NCBI GenBank assembly: GCA_041663565.1
Contig: JBAYMJ010000022.1
Span: 1 to 20,644, forward strand
Origin: CAINOH01 sp041663565
GTDB taxonomy: Archaea > Micrarchaeota > Micrarchaeia > Norongarragalinales > CAINOH01
DNA: 20,644 nucleotides
Direction of reading: 5' to 3'
The translations under genes and the position numbers were made by a program. This document shows positions 5,732 through 13,537 of this stretch, one piece after another (positions within the stretch are counted from its first letter, which is position 1; each line of letters starts with the position of its first letter). The notes below the pieces were generated by a model, which worked only from the letters and a program-made list of their open reading frames with translations, was not told the origin of the DNA and did no database searches.

Positions 5732-6146
5732 ATGGTTTTTGGGAGTCTTCCTCTATTTTTACCTGTTCCTCGAGCCACTCGGCTATCTGGCTGCGGGACT
5801 TCTTGCCTTGGGCAATCTCGCACATGAAATCAGCTGCGTGTTCGTAATCCAGCACAACTAGCGGGCCGGCCAGCTGTAGGTTCTGCGTAAGGAACAATGC
5901 AGTTGCAAGGAATGCGGTACGTTTGTTTCCGTCAAGGAACGGGTGGCCACAGCAAAGGCGTTCGAGAACATACGCGGCTTTCTTGAATATCTTCTTCCGA
6001 AAATCCGGCTCGTCTTCGAACCGAGAAGCAGCTATGTCCAAATAGTCCAAGGCGGAGGACTGGATGGAATGGGTCTGACCCTCAAGAGCTACAATGCGGC
6101 GGTTGATGTCAATGACCGTCGCTTGACTCGGATAGAATATGTCCAT
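5715..6146 (-). CDS. Doc-like Fic-fold protein
   Basis: 143 residues. The Fic-family motif HPFLDGNKRTA is at 68-78, preceded by helical AAYVLERLCC. The GNKR form with Lys in place of the second Gly/Asn-rich turn is that of Doc (death on curing), which phosphorylates elongation factor Tu in bacteria rather than adenylylating targets. The N-terminus YPSQATVIDINRRIVALEGQ and the total length also fit Doc. No Phd-like antitoxin is upstream; instead a divergent plus-strand gene starts 90 nt away, and a small ORF overlaps the 3' end. A GGTATAAG box is 28 nt before the ATG and the Q element's right half lies just beyond it. The motif histidine is present, so the enzyme may be active. Confidence 0.85.
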   Translation of the reverse strand: MDIFYPSQATVIDINRRIVALEGQTHSIQSSALDYLDIAASRFEDEPDFRKKIFKKAAYVLERLCCGHPFLDGNKRTAFLATALFLTQNLQLAGPLVVLDYEHAADFMCEIAQGKKSRSQIAEWLEEQVKIEEDSQKPYGEKE

Positions 6147-6183
6147 AAACTGAATTTGAACAAGGTCGTTCTTATACCAAATT

Positions 6184-6218
6184 AGACCCTATTTCCGTTA
6201 ACGAAAAGTTGATTTTTT
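6184..6218. repeat. Q element, partial copy 3 (upstream of Doc gene)
   Basis: Retains AGACC, the right arm TTTCCGTTAA (6192-6201) and AAAAGTTGATTTTTT. The left arm and the CTACTGGAAAAT end are absent. The conserved part begins 38 nt upstream of the Doc start, close to the 39-46 nt seen at the other two copies, and it also lies between this gene and the divergent gene at 6236. Confidence 0.65.
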
Positions 6219-6235
6219 AAATCGCCTCCGCCACA

Positions 6236-6733
6236 ATGGCTCTTTGGTGGTTTTTTGTGCAGCCGCTTAAGAGACTGAGACTCACTCCAAAGGACGCGGA
6301 AGAAATCAGCAAGCGCTTGACCGACCCCTACGGGGGCCGCCCGTTTGAACTGAAAGAACTGCTTGCCAAGTCCATCCCTAACGGCTTTGGGGTGCGGGAT
6401 CCCAAGGCGATTAAAATCACGGACCGGGATGCGATGAAGGCCGTGAATCCCAAAAACCTGATTGAGATCCACAAGGATGAAAAGCCGGTAGTAACCGTGT
6501 GCGTGAGGGAATACGACCCAAGCATAGTGTTCCACGCGCTGCCCAAGCACGAACAGCTTGCAAGGCAGTTGTCCGAGAGGGTCAGACAGAGCGCGGGATT
6601 GCGCGCCCACAAGCCCAGCGTGATAGTCACGGAGACGCTTCCGACTCAAGTGATGACAAGCAGGCAGGCGGCCAAGTTCTCCGGAAAGGGTACTGCCGGC
6701 GCAATAAGGAAAAAGACAGTAAGGGAAATCTGA
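6236..6733 (+). CDS. Hypothetical protein
   Basis: 165 residues, not recognised. It has a hydrophobic start (MALWWFFVQPL), a basic amphipathic segment, a DPKAIKITDRDAMKAVNPKN stretch, a beta-rich middle (VVTVCVREYDPSIVF) and a lysine/arginine-rich tail. There is no obvious membrane segment beyond the first residues. The ATG at 6236 is 18 nt after an AT-rich TTTTTTAAA, rather close for a leaderless start; GTG at 6257 would give a shorter protein without the WWFFV segment. Codon use and GC content resemble the core genes to the right more than the island to the left, so the island boundary probably lies just before it. Confidence 0.55.
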   Translation: MALWWFFVQPLKRLRLTPKDAEEISKRLTDPYGGRPFELKELLAKSIPNGFGVRDPKAIKITDRDAMKAVNPKNLIEIHKDEKPVVTVCVREYDPSIVFHALPKHEQLARQLSERVRQSAGLRAHKPSVIVTETLPTQVMTSRQAAKFSGKGTAGAIRKKTVREI

Positions 6734-6785
6734 ACGCCGTTTGCGCCTTGCAACGGTTTTTCTAAGCGCTTGGCGTCAACATAAT

Positions 6786-7853
6786 ATGCCACAGCCAGAA
6801 TTGCAGTTCTTCCTTCCCGGTTTCATAGTCGGGGCAGTAATCATCGCGCTCTACACCAAGCTGCTTTCAAAGTACGAAATCAGCGGCCACGACAAGGACC
6901 GCGAGCGCATCGGATTCTTCGACTTCCTCAAGGCAGTTGCGATAATTGCGATAGTCGCAATCCACACAACCGCAGCGTTCCCGCAATACCGGTGGCTGAA
7001 CAACTTCCTGTGGTTTGCGGTCCCGCTTTTCCTGTTCAGCACGGGCTACCTTCTTGCGAGGAGGTACGCAAGCCCTGCGGGGGAGTATTACAAGAGTTTT
7101 GCAAAGCGTGTGGCTTTGCCGTACGTTATTTTCTGTGCGATCGTGCTTGCGGCAGGAATTGCCACGGGCGCGTCATTCAACGCAGGCACCGCCATCCTGG
7201 ACGTGCTTTTGGGAAGGCTCAACGGCGGCGCGCTCTATTTCATCCCGATGATCATCCAGCTTTACCTGCTTTTCCCGCTTTTGCAGAAGGCAAGGCAGCA
7301 AGTGCCAGCTTGGATAATCCTGCTTTTCGCATATGCAGTCTCGATTTTCTTCAAGCTCTACGACAACGCAGCCCAGGCCACTGCCTGGAACGCGGACCCG
7401 CTGTCGCTTGCTTTCTGCGGCCGCTACCTGTTCTTCTTCGCAGCGGGAATGTACCTCTCGCACGTGGAGCTTGGAAAGAAGGCGCAGAAGGTCGCCGGGG
7501 CCTCGCTAATCGTGTTCCTGCTGGCGTCGGCGCTTACTATCAACACGGACTTCTTCCCAGTTTACCTTTACTTCTACCCGCTCGCCTGCCTGATAATCAT
7601 CGCAGCTGCTTACCACGCGACTGAAAGGTGGGCTACCGGGTCAATCTGCAAGGCGCTCAAGGAGACCGGCAAGGCCTCGCTTTTCATCTACCTGGTGCAC
7701 CCCGCGGTGATATTCTCAACTGCGGCCATGCTGGCGACAGTTTCGAAACCTGCGGCTTTCTTCCTGGTAATCCTAGTCAGCGTGGTTGTGGGGATGGCTG
7801 CGGCAATAACCTACCAGAAGGCAGCCGCGCTTGCAACGGCAAAACAAGCATAA
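6786..7853 (+). CDS. Acyltransferase-3 family integral membrane protein
   Basis: 355 residues from ATG 6786 with about ten hydrophobic helices. The family hallmark is near the N-terminus: IGFFDFLKAVAIIAIVAIHT, including the basic/acidic pair before the helix and His60, which takes part in acyl transfer. A later LFIYLVHPAVIF is the conserved last-but-one segment. Acyltransferase-3 (OafA/YrhL-like) enzymes move acetyl or other acyl groups onto sugars or lipids at the cell surface. The substrate here is unknown; the pilin and adhesin genes nearby suggest but do not show a role in surface glycan decoration. An upstream start at 6741 is in frame, but it adds residues without the expected pattern. 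Confidence 0.85.
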   Translation: MPQPELQFFLPGFIVGAVIIALYTKLLSKYEISGHDKDRERIGFFDFLKAVAIIAIVAIHTTAAFPQYRWLNNFLWFAVPLFLFSTGYLLARRYASPAGEYYKSFAKRVALPYVIFCAIVLAAGIATGASFNAGTAILDVLLGRLNGGALYFIPMIIQLYLLFPLLQKARQQVPAWIILLFAYAVSIFFKLYDNAAQATAWNADPLSLAFCGRYLFFFAAGMYLSHVELGKKAQKVAGASLIVFLLASALTINTDFFPVYLYFYPLACLIIIAAAYHATERWATGSICKALKETGKASLFIYLVHPAVIFSTAAMLATVSKPAAFFLVILVSVVVGMAAAITYQKAAALATAKQA

Positions 7854-7868
7854 TGAAAAGAAGAAAAA

Positions 7869-7940
7869 GTGGGCCCGCGCGGAATCGGACCGCGGGTCTC
7901 CTCGACGTCAACGAGGCGTCTTACCATTCGACTACGGGCC
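7869..7940 (-). tRNA. tRNA-Val (anticodon GAC)
   Basis: On the minus strand GGGCCCG pairs with CGGGCCC as the acceptor stem, followed by A as discriminator. The anticodon arm is CCTCG-TTGACGT-CGAGG, giving GAC, and the T arm CGCGG-TCCGATT-CCGCG. No intron and no encoded CCA. A T-rich tract follows the 3' end on that strand (plus 7856-7867 A-rich) and would end transcription. Confidence 0.95.
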
Positions 7941-8033
7941 CAGAATATGCTAGTTAGTCGGAAGAATATCTTGTCCGACAAGGAATAAAAAACCCGCCAA
8001 AGGGGGCTGTAGGGGGTATCCGGATTCGGAGGC

Positions 8034-8990
8034 TCAGAGGCCGTCGAAGTCAAATATGCCGTTGCGGCCCTGCCTCGGCTTGCGTTTTCCCTGCTTGAAG
8101 CGGTAGAACGCGAACGCGCCGACAATGATGACGCAGGCAAGCGCCGCAACCTCCGGCTTCGCAAGCGAGCTGAAGAACATGCCGGTGCCCGCGGACGCTC
8201 CGGACTGCCTCTGGGCGTACTGCGCAAGGAGGCTTTCGCTCTTGTTTACAAGCCTGCTTGCGGTCTCGTTGTCGCCTTCGATTATGCTTTTTTTCGCGTC
8301 AGCCGCAGCCTGCGCTGCCGCGACAAGGAGAGGGTCGGTGGAATTCGTGGAGTCCGAAGAGTTCGTGGTCACGGTGACGGACATGCTGGAAAGCACGCCG
8401 CTCGTCGCGTTGGCCGCCAGGCCGAAGATTCCCGACGCGGCCTGCAGGATGCGCGCCTGCAGGTCGCCTATCTGGTCGTAGGCAGTCTGGTCCAGCGCGA
8501 TTTCGCTTGTGTTGACCTGCTCGGAAATGAGGGGGCTGATGCTTGCCAGGAGGATTACCCCGTCGCCTGCCAGAGGCGCGGCCGAGGACGACTTGAAGCA
8601 CACACCTATGGTGCGCTCGGTCACCGAGCCCGAGGCGCACGCGCCGTCCACTATGGTGCAGTTGAGCGTGAGGTAGTATGACTTCGCGCCGGGGTTTCCG
8701 CCAAAGTAGAGCAGCGAGTCGTTGCGCTTGGGCGTGACCAGCACGTAAACAGTAAGGCTTCCGGAGGTTATCGTTGAAAGGGACATCTTGGAGAGCGCAA
8801 GCCCGATTGTCACGTTCGCGCGGTTCTCAACGTCAGGCACGAAGTAGGGAAAATCCAGGGCCCCCCGGACCTCCACGAGCGCGGGCGCTTCGGTCGCGCT
8901 TACGGCTATGACCTGCTCCTGCGGCGCCTTGGCTGCGGATGCGAAAACGCAGGTTAGTGCAAGGAAAAGGAAGATGAAAGCTGTTTTCAT
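8034..8990 (-). CDS. Secreted protein anchored by a C-terminal membrane segment
   Basis: 318 residues from ATG 8990. Signal peptide MKTAFIFLFLALTCVFASAA, a large extracellular part rich in Asn-x-Ser/Thr sites, a helical region (about 190-265; AAAQAAADAKKSIIEGDNET), then a membrane helix ALACVIIVGAFAFYRF near the C-terminus followed by a basic cytoplasmic tail. An in-frame ATG at 9008 exists, but ATAAAATA centred 26 nt before 8990 and the sharper signal peptide favour the shorter form. No family recognised. The topology resembles archaeal surface proteins whose outer domain is held close to the membrane. Confidence 0.75.
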   Translation of the reverse strand: MKTAFIFLFLALTCVFASAAKAPQEQVIAVSATEAPALVEVRGALDFPYFVPDVENRANVTIGLALSKMSLSTITSGSLTVYVLVTPKRNDSLLYFGGNPGAKSYYLTLNCTIVDGACASGSVTERTIGVCFKSSSAAPLAGDGVILLASISPLISEQVNTSEIALDQTAYDQIGDLQARILQAASGIFGLAANATSGVLSSMSVTVTTNSSDSTNSTDPLLVAAAQAAADAKKSIIEGDNETASRLVNKSESLLAQYAQRQSGASAGTGMFFSSLAKPEVAALACVIIVGAFAFYRFKQGKRKPRQGRNGIFDFDGL

Positions 8991-9158
8991 ACTCGGATTA
9001 TGCTCCAAATGAATAAAATAACCGAGTGCGCCTGTAAAGACGCTTGCTTGGTGGGACTATCCATTTCTTTGGTTGCCAATAAAAGAGTAAGCAATTAGTG
9101 GTAGTGAACCCTGTTGGGCACCGGGCGCATCATTGCCAAGGTAAGGGAGAGGAGGGGG

Positions 9159-9536
9159 CTAGCCGTTCTTCTTCCGGTAGTCCTTGATTGCCTCGTGCAA
9201 GGCATCCGCCGCCAAGTTGGAGCAGTGCATCTTGATTGGAGGAAGGCCACCCAGGGACTCCGCAACGTCCGCGCGCGAAAGCTTCATCGCCTCGTCCAAG
9301 GTCTTCCCCTTGGCAAGCTCGGTGACCATGCTGCTGGTTGCCACTGCCGCCACGCAGCCGAAGGTCTGGAACTTGATGTCCGCGATGCGGTCGTCCTTGA
9401 CCTTTATGTACACGGTCATCACGTCCCCGCAACTGGGGTTGCCGACTTCACCCTTTCCGTCTGCATCCTTCATCTCGCCCATGTTCTTGGGGTTCCGAAA
9501 GTGCTCCATTACCTTTTCAGTGTACGTGCTGGCCAT
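9159..9536 (-). CDS. iscU: IscU/NifU-type Fe-S cluster scaffold
   Basis: 125 residues. The three conserved cysteines are present: C36 in GNPSCGD, C61 in FGCVAAVATSS and C105 in KMHCSNLA, with the D38 that promotes cluster release. YTEKVMEHFRNPKNMGEM at the start is the IscU signature. The scaffold receives sulfur from the cysteine desulfurase encoded directly upstream and passes [2Fe-2S] or [4Fe-4S] clusters to apoproteins. The ATG at 9536 lies within the last 20 nt of the desulfurase gene, so the pair is translationally coupled. The LPPIKMHCS form is closer to NifU N-domains of archaea and Gram-positives than to proteobacterial IscU. Confidence 0.95.
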   Translation of the reverse strand: MASTYTEKVMEHFRNPKNMGEMKDADGKGEVGNPSCGDVMTVYIKVKDDRIADIKFQTFGCVAAVATSSMVTELAKGKTLDEAMKLSRADVAESLGGLPPIKMHCSNLAADALHEAIKDYRKKNG

Positions 9537-10740
9537 CCTTAACATCCTCAATCTTTTCCCCGCGCTCCAGCTTCGCCCACACAGGAGACATCCTGCGCAG
9601 GGTGTTGACCGCTTGGGGGATTTTTTCAAGAGCATAATCCACTTCAGATTTTGTGGTGAACCTCGAAAGCGTGAGCCGGAGCGAGCCGTGCGCCTCCCAG
9701 TCCGCAAGCCCGAGCGCGGTGAGCACGTGCGACGCCTTGAGCTTCTTTGACGAGCACGCCGAGCCTGTTGAGGCGCAGACGCCACCCCCGTCCAGAAGCG
9801 TGATGAGCGCCTCGCCCTCGACTCCGAGGAACCTGTAGTTCACGTTGTTGGGAAGCCGCTGGTGCCTGTCGCCGTTGAGGAAAGCACGCGGAAGAACCGA
9901 AAGGCCGTCGATTAGCCTGTCGCGGAGCTTGCCCATCTTCTCGATGTCAGCGGACAAATTTTCGCGCGCAATCTCTGCAGCCTTCCCAAGTCCCACAATG
10001 CCCGGAACGTTCTCGGTTCCCGAACGCAGGCCCCGCTCGTGGCCTCCGCCACCAAAGATTGGCTTGATTTTCACGCCCTCGCGTATGTAGAGCGCGCCCA
10101 TTCCCTTGGGGCCGTGGAACTTGTGCGATGCGAGCGAGAGCAGGTCAACTTCGAGCTTGCGGACATCGATGGGAATCTTTCCAACCGCCTGAACTGCGTC
10201 GGTGTGCATAAGTGCGCCGCTCTCGTGGCAGAGCTTCGCAACTGCGGTGACTGGCTGGATGGTGCCGATTTCGTTGTTTGCAAGCATTATGCTTGCGACC
10301 GCGGTCCTGCTTGAAACGTGCTTTTGCGCCTCGGCAAGCTCGATAATGCCTAAGGAGTTCACCTTGACTTCTGAAAAGGAATACCCTACTGCAGCCAGGT
10401 CCTTGCAAGTGTTCAGCACTGCCGGGTGCTCGACGTTGGAGCACACTACCGCATTCTTGGCGGATTCCGTCAAGTGCAATTGCCTTGCGGCGCCGATGAT
10501 TGCGAGGTTGTCGCTTTCCGTGCCGCCGCTTGTGAATATGATTTCCGAGGGCTTCGCGCCTATCAGCCTTGCCACCTGCTCGCGTGCAACCTCGACCGCC
10601 TCGCGCGCCTCGGCTCCCTTGGAGTGTATGGAAGAAGGGTTGCCGAACCTTTCGGTAAAGAAGGGAAGCATAGCTTCCACTACCAACGGGTCGACTCTTG
10701 TTGTTGCCGAGTTGTCAAGATACGCGTCCATGCCGTTCAT
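9517..10740 (-). CDS. iscS: Cysteine desulfurase (NifS/IscS type)
   Basis: 407 residues from ATG 10740. PLP enzyme removing sulfur from cysteine for Fe-S assembly. Visible are YLDNSATTRVDP at the start, FTSGGTESDN (69-78), the PLP-stacking H105 in VEHPAVL, D181 in HTDAVQ, the PLP lysine K207 in ASHKFHGPKG, GGGHERGLRSGTENV (231-245), and the persulfide cysteine C329 in GSACSS. The frame is open 62 codons further upstream, but those codons overlap the preceding regulator in another frame and show no family pattern. The gene starts 7 nt after that regulator's stop and overlaps iscU, forming a three-gene Fe-S operon. All active-site residues are intact. Confidence 0.95.
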   Translation of the reverse strand: MNGMDAYLDNSATTRVDPLVVEAMLPFFTERFGNPSSIHSKGAEAREAVEVAREQVARLIGAKPSEIIFTSGGTESDNLAIIGAARQLHLTESAKNAVVCSNVEHPAVLNTCKDLAAVGYSFSEVKVNSLGIIELAEAQKHVSSRTAVASIMLANNEIGTIQPVTAVAKLCHESGALMHTDAVQAVGKIPIDVRKLEVDLLSLASHKFHGPKGMGALYIREGVKIKPIFGGGGHERGLRSGTENVPGIVGLGKAAEIARENLSADIEKMGKLRDRLIDGLSVLPRAFLNGDRHQRLPNNVNYRFLGVEGEALITLLDGGGVCASTGSACSSKKLKASHVLTALGLADWEAHGSLRLTLSRFTTKSEVDYALEKIPQAVNTLRRMSPVWAKLERGEKIEDVKDGQHVH

Positions 10741-10747
10741 CACTTCG

Positions 10748-11125
10748 TCATCCGCATGTGGAGCCACAGCAGATTTTGCAGGCCTTGTCCGCGCCGGACT
10801 TGCGGTGCAGGCCGCACAGCACCTTTTCCTTCCGCGCAATCGCGCAGATTTCGCACATCGCAAGCGAAAGCTCGGCATCGCCGGATTCGGATTTGGCAGC
10901 CGCAAGCTTCTTTGCAAGGGCATCAAGCGCCTTTTTCGACTTCTTTCCCAGCTTCAATTCAGTACCCCGCTTTCCGGAGATGTACTGGGACACCGCCGCT
11001 CGTGTAATGCCTAACTTTGACGCAATCTGCGACTGCGAAAGGCCCTCCTTTGCAAGCCGCTTCGCAAGGCTTGCGCTCACCGCTGGGATGAGGTACCATA
11101 CCGCGGCTATGCAGGGCGGGTTCAT
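10748..11125 (-). CDS. HTH regulator with C-terminal cysteine cluster, likely Fe-S sensor of the isc operon
   Basis: 125 residues. A Cro/XRE-like helix-turn-helix occupies about 28-52 (LSQSQIASKLGITRAAVSQY). After a Lys/Ala-rich linker the last 35 residues hold seven cysteines (C91, C94, C104, C116, C119, C120, C124) in a CEIC...C...CKICC-x3-C pattern suited to an Fe-S cluster or zinc. It resembles COG2522-type archaeal regulators. Being the first gene of an operon with iscS and iscU, it is well placed to sense cluster supply, a role played in bacteria by the unrelated IscR. The ATG at 11125 is 27 nt after a TTTATTAA box. The sensing role is inference. Confidence 0.8.
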   Translation of the reverse strand: MNPPCIAAVWYLIPAVSASLAKRLAKEGLSQSQIASKLGITRAAVSQYISGKRGTELKLGKKSKKALDALAKKLAAAKSESGDAELSLAMCEICAIARKEKVLCGLHRKSGADKACKICCGSTCG

Positions 11126-11129
11126 ATAG

Positions 11130-11158
11130 TAACGATTGTTAACAAAATTAATAAACCG
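11130..11158 (-). promoter_or_regulatory. Promoter and possible operator of the Fe-S operon
   Basis: The minus-strand box GGTTTATTAAT (plus 11148-11158) is followed by TAAC-gatt-GTTA (plus 11130-11141), an inverted repeat between the box and the ATG. A repressor bound there would block transcription start; autoregulation by the HTH protein is the obvious possibility. Confidence 0.4.
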
Positions 11159-11222
11159 GCGGTAGGGGCATGAATGGCTGGAAAAAGAAATAATAACTAT
11201 CCGGATAAAAACAACTGAGCAT

Positions 11223-11984
11223 ATGACCCAAAGGCAGATAATGCAGGTTTACCGGAACCACCTCAAACGGGCGCAGGAGGACTATCCCCTAATCCCGTAC
11301 GTGCCAGCAGTACCGGAAACAGCTACGGGAAAATGGACAAGATACCACGCCAGGGAACCCGGGGACTTCCACAGGATAATAGCCGCGCTTAGGACGGTAT
11401 ACGGCCACCTTCCCGAGGAAAAAAAGGGACGGGTGAGGATACTCGTGCTTGCCGGAGGTTATGGACAACTTTCCCACATCCTTTCAAAGGAAGGCTACGA
11501 CCCGTACACGGTTGACCTTGATACGGAAAAGACGCTTGAGACAGGAAAAGGCGAGGGGCTTCAGGGCGAGATGATATCCGCGGACGCATTCAGGCTCCCG
11601 TTCAGGAACAGGCGGTTCGACGCGGTCGTATCGGACCATTTCCTAAAATCCGACTTCTTCAAGGGAAAATACCTTTCAGAGTATCCGTTCAAGAACGCCC
11701 CGCACGTAAGCGGAAATCCTTCCCGGATGGAGAACAATGCCTTTTCGGAAGTGCGGCGGGTCTCGAAAGACAACGCGGTGGTCGTAATCAGCAAATCCGT
11801 GGTAAAAAGGGGACGGAACGAGATCTTGCGCGACGACTATTCCAAGGACGCGCGCAGCCACGAACGTTTCCACGTGCAGACATTCGGAAGCCCCGAAAAG
11901 ATGAAGAGGATAATCCTGAGCAAAAACCCGCAGGCCATCCGCAACCTGGCCCGGGTGCAGGGAAATGCGGAAACGCGGCGCTAA
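11223..11984 (+). CDS. Class I SAM-dependent methyltransferase-like protein
   Basis: 253 residues. The Rossmann core starts at RVRILVLAGGYGQLS (70-84, SAM-binding motif I), continues with a GYDPYTVDLD acidic strand end (91-100), ADAFRLPF (120-127) and RFDAVVSDHFL (131-141, motif IV-like). The sequence before it contains a helical cap with RYHAREPGDFHRIIAAL. Substrate unknown. Beyond residue 190 it is strongly basic, which could mean nucleic-acid binding. It stands alone between two minus-strand operons and has no Shine-Dalgarno; the ATG at 11223 follows AACTGAGCAT. Confidence 0.7.
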   Translation: MTQRQIMQVYRNHLKRAQEDYPLIPYVPAVPETATGKWTRYHAREPGDFHRIIAALRTVYGHLPEEKKGRVRILVLAGGYGQLSHILSKEGYDPYTVDLDTEKTLETGKGEGLQGEMISADAFRLPFRNRRFDAVVSDHFLKSDFFKGKYLSEYPFKNAPHVSGNPSRMENNAFSEVRRVSKDNAVVVISKSVVKRGRNEILRDDYSKDARSHERFHVQTFGSPEKMKRIILSKNPQAIRNLARVQGNAETRR

Positions 11985-11986
11985 AA

Positions 11987-13516
11987 TCAGTTCTTGCGCT
12001 CCTTCCTAATCCAGTCCAAATCGTTCCTGTAAAGCGTCCTGATGTCCGAGAGCTTTTCGCGCGACATCATCAGCCGCTCCAGCCCTTGGCCCCACGCAGC
12101 GACGTTGCCGGTGATGCCCAACGGCCGCGTGACTTCGGGCCTGAACATCCCGCACCCGCCAAGCTCTAGCCACTCCTTGCGCACAGGATCGAACACCTCG
12201 ACCTGCGCAGAAGGCTCGGTATAGGGGAAGAACGAGGGTGTGATGCGTATGTCGGTAAAGCCAAGCTTCTGGTAGAAGATGCGGAGCATCCCGATTAGGT
12301 CCTGGAACGTGCAGTTGTCGTCGATTATGATTCCCTCGACTTGGTGGAACTCCGCAAGGTGCTTGTAGTCAATCGCCTCGTTACGATAGACGCGGTCGAT
12401 GCAGAACACCTTCACCGGGAATTTCCCCTCGCTTGCCGCCTTGACCAAGTGCCTGCAGGTTGCGGCAGTTGTGTGCGTGCGCAGGACGTTCTTTTTTGCG
12501 ACTTCCGCGTCCCACGAATAACCCCAGCCGACTGAGCCGGTGTTCCCGCCGTTCTGGTGGACGTCCTTGACGTTTTCAACGCGGGCCTTGTCGCCGCCAG
12601 CGTCAATTACCGACTTTCCGGGGTTCTTGACGTAGAAAGTGTCCTGCAATTCCCTTCCGGGGTGGTCCTGCGGCACATACAGCGCGTCGAAGTTCCAGAA
12701 AGCCGCCTCGACAATCGGGCCCTTGATTTCGGTAAACCCCATCTCGAGGAAAATCTGCCTGATTTCGTCGATGAACGAGCGCAGGGGCTGCTTCTTTCCG
12801 ACGTACTGCACGGGCGAAGCAGCAAGCGGGTCGTACTTCTCGAACTCGGCTCCCGGCCTCTTCCAGGCCTTGGTGCGTATGGATTCGGGCGTGACTGCGG
12901 ATATTACGTTCGCAAGCTGCTTCTTTGAAAGCTCGATTGCCTTTTGCGCTGCGCTTGTCGCGTTCACCGTGAACTCCTTTTCGGTTCGCTCGGTCGCAAG
13001 CTTGCGCGACATCACAAGCGAAAGGTCGGCGACTGCGATATCTGTTGATGCGCCCTTCGAAATCGCCTCAAGTATTTTCTCGGTCCTTGAAAGCGCGTCC
13101 GCGTCGGGCTTTGCCGCAGGCTGGAAAACCGGGAGGCCCGATGCACTCTTTCCAATCTTGAGCCAGCCGTTCTTCTTCGCCCACTGCAAGGCGACGCTTT
13201 TTTCGGAGTCGGCAAGACCGGCCTTCGAATAGGCGGCCTCCATCCCTGATTCTCCAGACTGAGCTACTGAGGCGTAGAGCCTGCGCTCCGGCGTGCCCTT
13301 GTCCAAATAGGTCTTGCCCTCGGCAGTAAGCTCGTAGACTTGGCGCTCCTCTTTTGAGACTTCCACCAGGCCCTGCTCGGAGAGCGCGGAAAGCGCACTC
13401 ATGAAGGTGCTGTAGTCTATGCCCGCGTCCTCGCCTATGCCACGCGCGGACTGTGGAGTGGAGGGGATTTTTTCGAGTATGCGGACCTGTTGCCAGGTCA
13501 GTGCGAAGTTTGACAT
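11987..13516 (-). CDS. pheS: Phenylalanyl-tRNA synthetase alpha subunit
   Basis: 509 residues, the archaeal/eukaryal-type length. The N-terminal region (about 1-130) consists of winged-helix units (LTWQQVRILEKIPSTPQSAR; TFMSALSALSEQGLVEVSKE) that contact tRNA. The class II catalytic core has motif 1 around 262-290 (KGPIVEAAFWNFDALYVPQD), motif 2 FCIDRVYRNEAIDYKHLAEF (371-390) and motif 3 with GQGLERLMM (476-484). LGGCGMFRPEV (452-462) is the phenylalanine-site segment. The beta subunit gene pheT is not in the window. The stop is 3 nt from that of the convergent methyltransferase gene. The ATG at 13516 is 22 nt after the stop of the kinase gene upstream, so the two may be cotranscribed. Confidence 0.95.
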   Translation of the reverse strand: MSNFALTWQQVRILEKIPSTPQSARGIGEDAGIDYSTFMSALSALSEQGLVEVSKEERQVYELTAEGKTYLDKGTPERRLYASVAQSGESGMEAAYSKAGLADSEKSVALQWAKKNGWLKIGKSASGLPVFQPAAKPDADALSRTEKILEAISKGASTDIAVADLSLVMSRKLATERTEKEFTVNATSAAQKAIELSKKQLANVISAVTPESIRTKAWKRPGAEFEKYDPLAASPVQYVGKKQPLRSFIDEIRQIFLEMGFTEIKGPIVEAAFWNFDALYVPQDHPGRELQDTFYVKNPGKSVIDAGGDKARVENVKDVHQNGGNTGSVGWGYSWDAEVAKKNVLRTHTTAATCRHLVKAASEGKFPVKVFCIDRVYRNEAIDYKHLAEFHQVEGIIIDDNCTFQDLIGMLRIFYQKLGFTDIRITPSFFPYTEPSAQVEVFDPVRKEWLELGGCGMFRPEVTRPLGITGNVAAWGQGLERLMMSREKLSDIRTLYRNDLDWIRKERKN

Positions 13517-13537
13517 CTTGGTTTCGACCCATACTGG

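Noticed and set aside
9517..10926. Longer iscS with 62 extra N-terminal residues
   Set aside because: The extra part overlaps the cysteine-rich regulator in another frame, is arginine-rich without family similarity, and the conserved N-terminus YLDNSATTRVDP begins right after ATG 10740.
10202..11014. Long plus-strand open frame of 270 codons
   Set aside because: It is antisense to iscS and the HTH gene, has no recognisable motif, and arises from GC-rich codon bias on the other strand. The same holds for plus-strand frames over pheS, the adhesin and the Cas12f gene.
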